The translations under genes and the position numbers were made by a program. Under the pieces are notes generated by a model. It ran no database searches, was not told the origin of the DNA, and worked only from the letters and a program-made list of their open reading frames with translations. Below are positions 8,615-17,231 of a DNA stretch of 54,483 nt, in pieces (position 1 is the first letter of the stretch; every line of letters begins with the position of its first letter). The stretch is from Hallerella sp963656065 (lineage in GTDB: Bacteria > Fibrobacterota > Fibrobacteria > Fibrobacterales > Fibrobacteraceae). The DNA lies in assembly GCA_963656065.1 (NCBI GenBank), contig CAVKGV010000013.1, positions 1-54,483 of the forward strand, written 5' to 3'.

Positions 8615-11104
8615 ATGAAAAACATCCAAAAATTATTGTGGCTTTTGGTACTTTGTTTATCCGCTTCGCTCTATGCGGCAAACTGGAACGGCTCAACACG
8701 CGAGCCTAAAAGCACAAAGGAAATCGACGGCAAAACGTTTTACGTGATTACGAGTGCCGAGGAACTGTCTTGGTTTGCCGCACAGGTAAATAGCGGGAAG
8801 ACAACCATCAATGCGCAGCTGGCGAATGATATCCTGTTTGCAAAAGATACTTCTAGTATAACCAGCACCGTATGGACAATGATAGGCAATGGCAGTTCTG
8901 CGCAATTTGCGGGAGTTTTTGATGGACAAGGCTACGTCGTTTATGGCTTGTACTTTGGCAATCGCGAAGCCGAAGGATTTTTCGGTTATGTTGCCAAAGA
9001 AGGTGTTGTGAAAAACTTGACCTTGGTTTCTTCCGATGCCAGTAAGAAAAAACGCAGCGGTGGTGTGGTGCGGGGAGGAATTGCTGCGGTTAATTATGGA
9101 ATGATCCAAAATTGTGTAAACAAGGTTGTTAGGCTTGCTAGTGTGATTCAGGGAACGTTGGGAAGTAGTTATGTTGGATATGTGGGTGGTCTTGTTGGTA
9201 AAAATTACGGGGAAATCACTAAAAGTCAAAATTTTGCAAATATATTTTTGGGTGATTTGATTTGGCCGGGAATTGCATATGCGGCAGGAATTGCAGCATA
9301 TAATGAAGGTACAATTTCAGAAAGTTCTAATTCAGGGACCGTGTACACTCCGGTTGCGAGGATGAACTATGTCGGTGGAATTGTAAGCCACAATGCTTCA
9401 TCGGGTAAAATTACTGCTAGTTATAATTCTGGCGATGTAACATCTTTTTATAATATAACCTATTCTAGTTACAATCCTGGAGCCAATAATGGAGGCATTG
9501 CCGGGCTGAATTCAGGTCTAATTGAAAATGTTTATAATGTAGGTAAAGATTCTAGTCATGAAAATATTGGGGCTGTTTATACTGGCGGCATCGTCGGTGT
9601 GAATACGGGCGCAAGTGCGGTGGTGAAAAATGCCTATGCCGCCGTCGCGCATGTTTATGCGAAAGGTTCGTCTTCTTATAGTGGAGGCATTGCCGGAGCC
9701 AATAATGGTTCCGCTCGAATCGTTAACGCCTATTATGACGGTTCGATATTGACAGGGGTTGGTGCAGTGGGACAGCAATCCGCCACGGTAACGGATGTTG
9801 GCTCGAAGACTACAGACTTGATGAAGACGGATGAGTTTGTCCGTATCCTCAATACGGCAAATGAGACGGAAGTTTCCAGTGGGGTTTGGGGCCGAAAAGG
9901 AAGCTATCCTGTTTTTATTGACGCATCCGACATCTACTTCTCCATCCGCTTCCTCGACTTCGACGGCTCAGAGCTGCAGTCCTCCACCTACCTCTACGGC
10001 GCGACGCCGGGCGTCTCGAAAACCCCGACCCGTCAAAGCACCGCTGCCTACGACTATGCGTTCTCCGGCTGGACGCCCGCGATCTCGGCGGTGACGGGCG
10101 ACGCCATCTACACGGCGCTCTACGACTCGTCGAAGGTCCTGTACACGGTCACGTTCATGGACGGAAGCTCCGTGTTCGCGACGGTCCGGGTCCCCTACGG
10201 CGGGGCGGCAAAAGCCCCCGGGGCGCCTTCGCGCGAAGGCTACAAGTTCGTCGGCTGGAACGGCTCGCTCTCGAACGTCACCGGGGACGTCACGGTCACC
10301 GCGCTCTTCGAGGAGCTGGTGTACCGCGAGGTGGTCATCGACCGCGGGGACGGAGACCGAGACACGGTCAAGGTCGAGGAGGGCGAATGGTTCACGCTCC
10401 CCGAGGCCCCGGAGAAGCCTGGCCACACGTTCACGGGCTGGTACGGTCCGGACGGCAAGTACTTGGGCGAGGCGGGCGACACGGTGAAGGTCTCCGCCGA
10501 CATGCGGATCGAGCCGCGCTACGAGGCGAACCTTTACAGAATCGCATTCGTGAACGGCTCCGACACCCTGCAGAGCGGGGAAGCCGCCTACGGCACGCTC
10601 CCGTCCTACACCGGGACGACCCCGACAAGGACCTCTTCTGCGAAATACACTTACGCGTTCAAGGGCTGGGAGCCTGCAATCGACACGGTGAAAGGACCCG
10701 CGACCTACACGGCTGTCTTCGATTCAACCCAGATTCCGCAGGGCAAAAGCTCCAGCTCAAGCGAAGCCTCCTCTTCGAGCGGCAAGTCCGGTTCGAGCGT
10801 CGCTTCCAGCTCGTCGGCGAAGTCCTCGTCGAGTTCCGCGGTGAAAAACTCCAGCAGTTCGTCCGAAAGCCCCGACGCCCTCGTGGCAAATATCCCCTCT
10901 CCCACGTGGAGCGTCACCGCCGCGGGCAGGAACTTCCAGATTCACGCCGCGCCGGTCGGCAAACCCTTTGCGCTTTTCGACCTGCAGGGAAAGGTTCTCG
11001 CCAGGGGCAGCGTCGAAAGTTCGGAAATGACGCTTTCCGCGCCTCGGGCAGGGAGCTACATCGTCCGCATCGGGAGCCGTTCCGTTCGGGTGAACGCAAG
11101 GTAG
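8615..11104 (+). CDS. Secreted GLUG and InlB B-repeat surface protein with C-terminal sorting domain
   Basis: The 829-residue surface protein starts at ATG 8615 behind an excellent AAAAGGAGG. A signal peptide ends at about residue 21 (SLYA). Residues about 190-375 contain repeated GG-I/V-AG-N-G motifs typical of GLUG repeats. Residues about 436-706 carry four Listeria-Bacteroides (InlB B-type, Flg_new) repeats, each with a GW core such as YKFVGWNG. A Ser/Lys/Ala-rich linker follows (710-752). The last 70 residues resemble a type IX secretion C-terminal sorting domain, with FALFDLQGKVLARG and a final GSYIVRIG strand. The first half is AT-rich and the second half strongly GC-rich, with the switch near 9920. 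Likely role is adhesion or surface display; this is inferred from the domains. Confidence 0.85.
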   Translation: MKNIQKLLWLLVLCLSASLYAANWNGSTREPKSTKEIDGKTFYVITSAEELSWFAAQVNSGKTTINAQLANDILFAKDTSSITSTVWTMIGNGSSAQFAGVFDGQGYVVYGLYFGNREAEGFFGYVAKEGVVKNLTLVSSDASKKKRSGGVVRGGIAAVNYGMIQNCVNKVVRLASVIQGTLGSSYVGYVGGLVGKNYGEITKSQNFANIFLGDLIWPGIAYAAGIAAYNEGTISESSNSGTVYTPVARMNYVGGIVSHNASSGKITASYNSGDVTSFYNITYSSYNPGANNGGIAGLNSGLIENVYNVGKDSSHENIGAVYTGGIVGVNTGASAVVKNAYAAVAHVYAKGSSSYSGGIAGANNGSARIVNAYYDGSILTGVGAVGQQSATVTDVGSKTTDLMKTDEFVRILNTANETEVSSGVWGRKGSYPVFIDASDIYFSIRFLDFDGSELQSSTYLYGATPGVSKTPTRQSTAAYDYAFSGWTPAISAVTGDAIYTALYDSSKVLYTVTFMDGSSVFATVRVPYGGAAKAPGAPSREGYKFVGWNGSLSNVTGDVTVTALFEELVYREVVIDRGDGDRDTVKVEEGEWFTLPEAPEKPGHTFTGWYGPDGKYLGEAGDTVKVSADMRIEPRYEANLYRIAFVNGSDTLQSGEAAYGTLPSYTGTTPTRTSSAKYTYAFKGWEPAIDTVKGPATYTAVFDSTQIPQGKSSSSSEASSSSGKSGSSVASSSSAKSSSSSAVKNSSSSSESPDALVANIPSPTWSVTAAGRNFQIHAAPVGKPFALFDLQGKVLARGSVESSEMTLSAPRAGSYIVRIGSRSVRVNAR

Positions 11105-11170
11105 TTTTAAAAGTTCAAGGGATGGCAAATTTTCAACGGTTCGTCATCCCCTTTCAAATGGAGCCATACG

Positions 11171-12517
11171 ATTAAAAATCTAACTGTAAAATTTCTTCTG
11201 CCTGTCGCGGGTGCGGCACTTCTTTCCGCTTGCGGGGACGACATAACCGAGGTGAACATGGCGGGCCAAGTGGGCATTGGACAAGTGGCGAGCTTCGGCG
11301 AACTGCCGAAATGTACGGCGGAAAACGCCGGCGAGATGTTCTACGCAACCGATTCGGCGAGGGTCTATTACTGCGCGGACTCGGCGTGGGCGACGCTGAA
11401 CGGCAAGGACGGACGGGACGGTTCTGACGGCGAGAAAGGTTCGGGCTGCACGGCGGATTCCACGGCGAAGGGGATCGTCGTCGTGTGCGGCGGTGACACG
11501 GTCGGGACGATTTTGAACGGGAAGGACGGCTTCGACGGCAAGGACGGAACCTCATCGGTGGATACGCTCATTGTCTCGAAATCCGACACGCTCGTCGTCA
11601 TCGACACGGTACTCGGGCTGGACGGTTCCAGCTGCACCGCGGAGGCGCTTCTTGACGGCTCGGACTACAGGATCGTCTGCGGGGGCGATTCCGTGGGCGT
11701 TGTCCTGAACGGTTCGGACGGCAAGGACGGAAAAGACGGTCTCGCGAAAGTCCCCGAGGGGAATTTCAGCTGCTCGGAATACGACTGCGTGACGACCGCC
11801 TACCTGAACCCCGCCTTCGAATACGGCGAGCTTTTGGATGCGCGGGATGGCAAGGTCTATCGCACGATCGAAATCGGCTCGCAGGTCTGGATGGCGCAGA
11901 ACCTGGACTTCTACGACTCCTCGGACGCCACGCTGCGCGGGCAGACGCACTGCTATTACGACTCGCTCGCGTTCTGCGAGACTTACGGACGGCTGTACTC
12001 TTGGAGCGCGGCGATGGGCTTCGACAGTGCTTACAACAGCCGACTGACCGAAAACGGGATGATTCAGACACCGCACCGTGGCGTCTGTCCCGAGGGCTTT
12101 CACCTGCCGAGCGATGCGGAATGGGACGCTCTCACCGCCTACGTGGACGCGCACAACGGCGCTGAAGGAGTCGGCACGAGCCTCAAGGCGCGCTACCTGT
12201 GGCGGCAGGATACGGTACGCTTTACTCAGGTTGGCCTGTTATACAATGCTCTTACCCCGGGAACGGATCTTTTCGGTTGGGCGGGACTTCCGGGTGATAA
12301 CTATTTGTACGGTGAAAGCATTACGATTAATGGTAAAAAGTTAATCGGATTTGATGGTTGCATTGGTTTGGGTGGAAATTGGTGGAGTTCTACGGATTCT
12401 TCTGCAACCAAGGCTAAGAAAATGAGGTTAGAACTAGAAAGCAATAATGATACATGGGGTGGTTATTCAGAACTTCTCAAAACTACAGCTAATTCCATCC
12501 GCTGCATCAAGGACTAA
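11171..12517 (+). CDS. FISUMP-domain lipoprotein with collagen-like repeats, apparent ATT start
   Basis: The protein has a classical lipoprotein signal (KNLTVKFLLPVAGAALLSAC) whose cysteine is residue 21, the same position as in the homologous gene at 27777. The only codon that can begin this signal is ATT at 11171, preceded by TGGAG eight bases upstream; the first ordinary start (GTG 11252) would remove the whole signal. Residues about 75-200 hold two C-to-C modules containing VCGGDSVG, each followed by Gly-Lys-Asp-Gly collagen-like stretches. Residues about 220-448 are a FISUMP domain, with VYRTIEIGSQVWMAQNLDF, YGRLYSWSAAM and a final SIRCIKD. The gene is GC-rich until about 12220, then AT-rich. 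Expression is uncertain if ATT is not used. Confidence 0.8.
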   Translation: MKNLTVKFLLPVAGAALLSACGDDITEVNMAGQVGIGQVASFGELPKCTAENAGEMFYATDSARVYYCADSAWATLNGKDGRDGSDGEKGSGCTADSTAKGIVVVCGGDTVGTILNGKDGFDGKDGTSSVDTLIVSKSDTLVVIDTVLGLDGSSCTAEALLDGSDYRIVCGGDSVGVVLNGSDGKDGKDGLAKVPEGNFSCSEYDCVTTAYLNPAFEYGELLDARDGKVYRTIEIGSQVWMAQNLDFYDSSDATLRGQTHCYYDSLAFCETYGRLYSWSAAMGFDSAYNSRLTENGMIQTPHRGVCPEGFHLPSDAEWDALTAYVDAHNGAEGVGTSLKARYLWRQDTVRFTQVGLLYNALTPGTDLFGWAGLPGDNYLYGESITINGKKLIGFDGCIGLGGNWWSSTDSSATKAKKMRLELESNNDTWGGYSELLKTTANSIRCIKD

Positions 12518-12547
12518 AAAGAAACTCTAATTTTGGTGAGGTAAAAA

Positions 12548-13324
12548 GTGAATCCTATCAAAGTGTTTCGGAATGTTTTAATGCTCGGCGCGTTTCTCGC
12601 TCTTTTGGGCTGCGGCGACAATGTCACGAACATCTATCTCTCGGATAGCGGTGCAGCGTCCAGCGAAAGCCGTTTTTCGGAGACTGTTCTATCGTCTTCG
12701 TCGGCGTCACCCGATGAAAACCGCTGCCCGAACGCCGATTCCTCAGCGCTTGTTTCCGCAACCTGTCCCACGCTAAACTTCGTGCCGACAGAACATCTGA
12801 ACCAGAAAATGCTTGCCGATTGCGGTTACGGATTCCTTTTGGACGAAAGGGATTGCCAGGTGTATCGGACGGTTACCATCGGCAGCCAGACCTGGATGGC
12901 GCAGAACCTGAACTATCTACCGAAAAGCGGCACTTCTTATTGTTACGACGGCGACGATTCCTATTGCGAAAAATACGGTCGGCTCTATGTCCGGGCTGCC
13001 GTTTCCTGCCCGAGCGGTTGGCATGTGCCGGATGACGGCGAATGGGAAACGCTGTTTGCAAGCATCGGCGGACAATCGAAAGCGTCTGCGGCCTTGCGGG
13101 CGTCGAGCGGCTGGGAAGAAAAGCATCCGGATTTGGATGATGAAGACGCTTACGGATTTTCTGCGCTTCCGTCGGGAGTGTATTATTTCGGCGACGAAGG
13201 CAATACCGGCTGGTTTTTCTCGGCGACGGACTACAATGACTTTTCCGTTGGTTCATCGGAAAATTCTTACAAAAGTACCGCTGCCAGTTATACGGCGATT
13301 TCCGTCCGCTGCGTGAAAGATTAG
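12548..13324 (+). CDS. FISUMP-domain lipoprotein
   Basis: This 258-residue lipoprotein has the lipobox ALLGC, with Cys at residue 22, followed by a Ser-rich linker. From about residue 95 it is a compact FISUMP domain containing VYRTVTIGSQTWMAQNLNY, YCEKYGRLY, CPSGWHVPDDGEW and a terminal SVRCVKD. The start is GTG 12548 with GGTGAGGT five bases upstream. It follows the preceding FISUMP gene by 30 bp, so the two are probably co-transcribed. The domain is a Fibrobacter-specific paralogous family of unknown function whose CPxGWHxP motif resembles formylglycine-generating/C-type-lectin-like folds; that resemblance is from general knowledge, not tested here. Confidence 0.85.
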   Translation: MNPIKVFRNVLMLGAFLALLGCGDNVTNIYLSDSGAASSESRFSETVLSSSSASPDENRCPNADSSALVSATCPTLNFVPTEHLNQKMLADCGYGFLLDERDCQVYRTVTIGSQTWMAQNLNYLPKSGTSYCYDGDDSYCEKYGRLYVRAAVSCPSGWHVPDDGEWETLFASIGGQSKASAALRASSGWEEKHPDLDDEDAYGFSALPSGVYYFGDEGNTGWFFSATDYNDFSVGSSENSYKSTAASYTAISVRCVKD

Positions 13325-13854
13325 CCAGAGTTTAGAACAGAGATCTTAGTTGAGAGAAATCAGAATACAGGAATCAGTTGTCTGATGGGAAGAGAGATGC
13401 GATAAGAGGGATGAGGGGCGTTTGAGCGAACTTTTACTTCCGCGTTATCCATCCGCAATGTCGCTTAACGAGTCATTGCCGGGCATAGATCCGACAACTG
13501 TCATTATCGGGCATAGACCCGGTAATCCCAGAGATTCCCGTATCTGCGTCCACCGCGGCGGACGTGCACGGGAATGACAGTGCACAGAAACAGTTCGCTG
13601 AGAAGCCCTCGTCCCTCCCACCGTGTCCCATGTCCCTTCCAACCTCTACTCACTGAATCCTGTTTCCTGATTTTTCCCGGCTATCAACTATTAACTAAGC
13701 TCTCAGTTCTAACACCCCCTTGTCCCTCACCTCGCTTCCCTCAAAACAGCCCCTTTTCCGCTGAAAAATCCAAAGGAACGCTTCCCGAAAATTAAAAATG
13801 TCCGTTTTTCCGTTTTTTTATGTAGTTTGGGGGTAAAAATTCAAGGAGTTTGGA
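13325..13854. repeat. Gene-free stretch with a second inverted/direct repeat type
   Basis: This 530-bp gap contains no convincing gene. It holds two direct copies of a TCATT-CGGGCATAGA-CCG motif (about 13473-13494 and 13500-13522) and an inverted partner CGGGAATGACAG at 13569-13580, forming a REP-like cluster distinct from the common repeat of the window. GA-rich low-complexity sequence (13380-13425) and CT-rich sequence (13605-13740) flank it. The segment TTTGAGCGAACTTTTACTTC at 13421-13440 matches the tail of the composite repeat near 24570. Confidence 0.65.
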
Positions 13855-14649
13855 ATGAAGTTAAAACTGCTTGCCGTTTTGGCCGCCCTTTGCGTTTCCC
13901 CGTCGTTTGCGATTATCGGTCTGGGCTTCCACTATGCGCCGAATTTCGGCACGAGCCTCGACAAGACGCAAAACGAAAAAGTCGGAAGTCTTGGCCTGGG
14001 TAATGTCGATGCGGCGACAATCGAATATCGCCACGGATCGTTCAGCGGAATGCAGGGTTTCGGTCTCAAGCTCTGGATCGACATCCTTCCGATTATCGAT
14101 GTCGAAGCGACATACAACCTGGCGTGGGGATCCTACAGTTCCACGATGACCGTAAACGGAATCGACGGATCAAAGATTGAACAGGACATCGAACTTGAAT
14201 TCGACGGAGTCCCGTTTGGCAAGACGACCCCGAAGTTCGTGGCGATGAACGGCGACCTTTCCATTACCTACCCGATTACGTGCCTCCCGATTATCCGGCC
14301 CTATATCGGCGGCGGTCTCACCTATTACCTGAGCACTCCCGTCATGAGCGCAAAGTTTATCAAGGGCTACATGGACGTGATGGACGAATCCTTGAAAACT
14401 GCCCTGACCACCGGGACGATGACTTCCGAACAGGCGAAGGAACTCGCCGACAAGGTCTCCTCAAAATTGCAGGATGACGGGCTGAACACGAACCTCGGCG
14501 GGCACATCCTCGTGGGCGTCCGCGCGAAACTTCCGGTTATCCCTGTCGCCGCTTACGTAAACGGCAAATACTATTTCGGTGTCGATTATGACGACGAAGT
14601 CGATGCGTCGGCGTTTGTCCTCGAAGCGGGCGTCGGCTTTGCCCTTTAA
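13855..14649 (+). CDS. Predicted outer-membrane beta-barrel protein
   Basis: The 264-residue protein starts at ATG 13855 behind CAAGGAG. It has a signal peptide cleaved near PSFA (residue 19), followed by alternating hydrophobic/polar beta strands. It ends in an aromatic strand (FVLEAGVGFAL), as in outer-membrane barrels. Internal segments such as RPYIGGGLTYYLS resemble OmpA- or OmpW-type strands, and a charged helical insertion lies near residues 175-205. The gene is followed after 17 bp by a two-component regulator pair, so they may be co-transcribed. No specific family or cargo is recognised. Confidence 0.6.
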   Translation: MKLKLLAVLAALCVSPSFAIIGLGFHYAPNFGTSLDKTQNEKVGSLGLGNVDAATIEYRHGSFSGMQGFGLKLWIDILPIIDVEATYNLAWGSYSSTMTVNGIDGSKIEQDIELEFDGVPFGKTTPKFVAMNGDLSITYPITCLPIIRPYIGGGLTYYLSTPVMSAKFIKGYMDVMDESLKTALTTGTMTSEQAKELADKVSSKLQDDGLNTNLGGHILVGVRAKLPVIPVAAYVNGKYYFGVDYDDEVDASAFVLEAGVGFAL

Positions 14650-14666
14650 TTCTCGGAGCTTCTTGC

Positions 14667-15380
14667 ATGGATAGGAAAAATTCAAGTGTCACGATTCTCG
14701 TCATCGAAGACGAAATCGCTATCGCCGAGGGGTTGGTCGATCTTTTGGAATTCCAGGGATTCCATGTCAAGCATGTGGCGGACGGCATTTCCGGGCTTGC
14801 GGAAGGGCTGAGCGGCAAATACGGGCTGATTCTGCTCGACCTGATGCTTCCGGGCATGGACGGCTTTACCGTTTGCGACAAAATCCGCGAACAGGACAAG
14901 GACGTTCCCATCATCATCCTCTCCGCGAAGAATACGGACAAGGATATCATCGACGGACTCAAATACGGTGCCGACGACTATGTGCCGAAGCCTTTTGCCG
15001 TGCCGATGCTCCTCGCCCGAATCGAAGCGGTCCTCCGCCGTTCGTTCCAGTCCATGGAAGGCGACAGCAAGTTTACCGCGGGAAATCTGCGGGTCAACTT
15101 CCGGGAATACAGCGGACTTCGAGGCTCGGAAAAGCTCTCTTTCACCCGCAAGGAAATCGAAATCCTCGAATATCTCTGGAACAATCGCGACCGCGCCGTT
15201 CCCCGGTCGGAACTTTTGAACAAAGTCTGGGGCTATGAAAATGCGGAAACGGTCGATACGCGTACGGTCGATATCCATATTACAAAGCTCCGCAAGAAAA
15301 TCGAGGACGATCCTTCGCACCCGCGACTTCTGGTGACGTTCCGCGGTGAAGGCTACCAGCTGCGCGAAACTCCGGACTGA
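14667..15380 (+). CDS. OmpR-family response regulator
   Basis: This 237-residue regulator has an N-terminal receiver domain and a C-terminal OmpR/PhoB winged helix. Acidic residues 14-15 (IEDE) and Asp58 (LLDLMLPGMDG) form the phosphorylation pocket; the switch Ser (LSAK) and the conserved Lys (YVPKPF) are present. The DNA-binding half contains FTRKEIEILEYL and TVDIHITKLRKKIEDD, typical of the family. It overlaps the following histidine kinase by one base (TGATG), so the two form a cognate pair. The start is ATG 14667 with GGAGC upstream. The signal and target genes are unknown; the upstream barrel gene is a candidate. Confidence 0.93.
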   Translation: MDRKNSSVTILVIEDEIAIAEGLVDLLEFQGFHVKHVADGISGLAEGLSGKYGLILLDLMLPGMDGFTVCDKIREQDKDVPIIILSAKNTDKDIIDGLKYGADDYVPKPFAVPMLLARIEAVLRRSFQSMEGDSKFTAGNLRVNFREYSGLRGSEKLSFTRKEIEILEYLWNNRDRAVPRSELLNKVWGYENAETVDTRTVDIHITKLRKKIEDDPSHPRLLVTFRGEGYQLRETPD

Positions 15381-17182
15381 TGAATCGGCTTAAGCTGATT
15401 TTCACGTTTCTTTTTTTGGTCATTGCGGTTCCCGTCGTGCTCCTTTTGGTGAATTCCTACCGGAATCTCCAGACGAAGTCCCAATATGCCTACAAGGAAC
15501 AGGCGTATTTCATCTTGCAGATGCTGAACCAGCGGATTTATGACGACTTGGCGATAGAAGAACAGCGTTCCTATTCCGAATACCGTTTTATCCGGGCCGT
15601 TTCGATTATCGGCGGCGAGGAAGTGACGATTTCAAAGCTTGCGGAAATGCCCATCCGCAGCCACTACGGCGGAGGGATGATAGGATTTTTCCAGCTCGAT
15701 CCGGACAACGATATGCACACGCCGGTTTTGCCCGACGGAATCCTCGAAACAATCCCGGTGGAAGATCGCGCCAAGCGGGAAATTGTGCGTGACAGCATCC
15801 AGAACGTTCTGAAACAGCTGGGGATTTACAACGAAGGACTCAGTCGGACGCAGGTCAAGGCGAATACGCAGGACAGCCTCGACCGGCTTTACGGAAAGGA
15901 CCTGAAACTTGCGGTGAAACTGAACGAAAGCAAGAAGTTCCAGCGTCGCTACGAGCAGAGTTCGCAGACGGAGAGTTTCCTTTTCGATGTGGAATCGGCG
16001 CGAATCCGCCGCATCACCGAGAAAGGCGTCGTGCAGGATGACGATTCCATTCCGGACCCGACGATCCTCGAGGTGGAAATCGATCCGTTCCAGGCGAAGT
16101 TCAACCAGAACTATATCGTCTATTACCGGAACGTCTGGCGGAACAATGAACAGTTTATCCAGGGGTATGCGGTCCGCTTGCGTCCCTACCTGGAAAAGCT
16201 TGTTTTCAACGAAATGCAGTTCAATCCGACGGAGCAGGGCTTTGCGTTGGAATTCGGGACGAAGGACGTCCCCTATGTCGTTTTCGGCAACCTGAAAAAC
16301 TCCCGCGGGATGCTCCTCGATGTGCCGCTGCAGTTCCCGCTGAACGAAATGTACCTTTCCGTCTATCTGACGGAGAAAAGTTCCGGGATGGGGCGCGCCC
16401 TGATAATCCTCATCGGAATCGTGATTTGCGGAGCGATTCTCGGCGGGTTCATCGCGGTTTACCGTTCGACGCGTAGCCAGATCCGCTTGGCGAACAAGAG
16501 GCAGGATTTTGTGTCGGCGGTGAGTCACGAACTGAAGACCCCGCTCACGGCCATTCGGATGTATGCGGAGCTTTTGCAAAATTCCTGGGTCGCAAACGAG
16601 ACAAAGCGGCAAAAGTATTACGGGCTTATTGTGAGCGAAACGGAACGTCTCTCTCGGCTGATCCAGAACGTGCTGAACCTTTCGAAGCTCGAACGCGGAA
16701 ACTGGAACGTGCAGTTTACGAAGATCAACCCGAAAACGATTCTCGACACCTTTGTCGCCACGTACACGCAAAACATCGAAAAGAACGGTTTCGATCTGAC
16801 CGTGACGAGCGACATCTGCAACATGGAGCTTATGCTCGACAAGGATGCCGTGATGCAGGTCCTGATGAACGTTGTCGATAACTCGCTCAAGTTCGCGCGG
16901 GAAAGCGCCTACAAGATGATAGTTCTCGAACTCCGCGTCCGGGAAGACGACGTCTATTTTGTCGTCCGCGACTACGGGCCGGGAATCCCCGCCAAGGAAA
17001 TGGGACACGTCTTCGAGGAATTTTACCGCATCGGAAACGAGATGACGCGAACTACCGCGGGGACGGGCATCGGGCTCTCGATGGTCAAGAAGCTCTGCGA
17101 TATGACAAATATGAAGATTGAAATCGAGAACGCAAACCCGGGACTTCGGACGAAGCTGCATTTACCGCTGCTCAATATCTAG
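15380..17182 (+). CDS. Membrane sensor histidine kinase
   Basis: The 600-residue kinase has an N-terminal membrane helix (residues about 5-24), a large extracytoplasmic sensor region (25-330), a second membrane helix near 336-358, then the catalytic core. The dimerisation domain has the H-box SHELKTPLTAIRMYAEL with the phospho-acceptor His383. The ATPase domain shows the N-box (VVDNSLKFA), G1 (YGPGIP), F-box and G2 (GTGIGLSM). The sensor domain is unusually long and I do not recognise a named fold. It is translationally coupled to the upstream regulator. Confidence 0.93.
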   Translation: MNRLKLIFTFLFLVIAVPVVLLLVNSYRNLQTKSQYAYKEQAYFILQMLNQRIYDDLAIEEQRSYSEYRFIRAVSIIGGEEVTISKLAEMPIRSHYGGGMIGFFQLDPDNDMHTPVLPDGILETIPVEDRAKREIVRDSIQNVLKQLGIYNEGLSRTQVKANTQDSLDRLYGKDLKLAVKLNESKKFQRRYEQSSQTESFLFDVESARIRRITEKGVVQDDDSIPDPTILEVEIDPFQAKFNQNYIVYYRNVWRNNEQFIQGYAVRLRPYLEKLVFNEMQFNPTEQGFALEFGTKDVPYVVFGNLKNSRGMLLDVPLQFPLNEMYLSVYLTEKSSGMGRALIILIGIVICGAILGGFIAVYRSTRSQIRLANKRQDFVSAVSHELKTPLTAIRMYAELLQNSWVANETKRQKYYGLIVSETERLSRLIQNVLNLSKLERGNWNVQFTKINPKTILDTFVATYTQNIEKNGFDLTVTSDICNMELMLDKDAVMQVLMNVVDNSLKFARESAYKMIVLELRVREDDVYFVVRDYGPGIPAKEMGHVFEEFYRIGNEMTRTTAGTGIGLSMVKKLCDMTNMKIEIENANPGLRTKLHLPLLNI

Positions 17183-17231
17183 TCCGCGGAAACTTCGTTT
17201 TCTAAATTTTATACAGAAACACGAGGCGTCT

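Noticed and set aside
11252..12517. GTG 11252 as the start of the FISUMP gene
   Set aside because: It would remove a complete lipoprotein signal that aligns residue for residue with the paralogue at 27777.
8615..13324. Surface island considered as a transposon or phage insertion
   Set aside because: No integrase, transposase, tRNA target or flanking direct repeats were found.
15632..17161. 509-codon open frame on the minus strand opposite the histidine kinase
   Set aside because: It mirrors the kinase gene, has no ribosome binding site or recognisable domain, and is rich in Arg/His, as expected for an antisense shadow of GC-rich codons.
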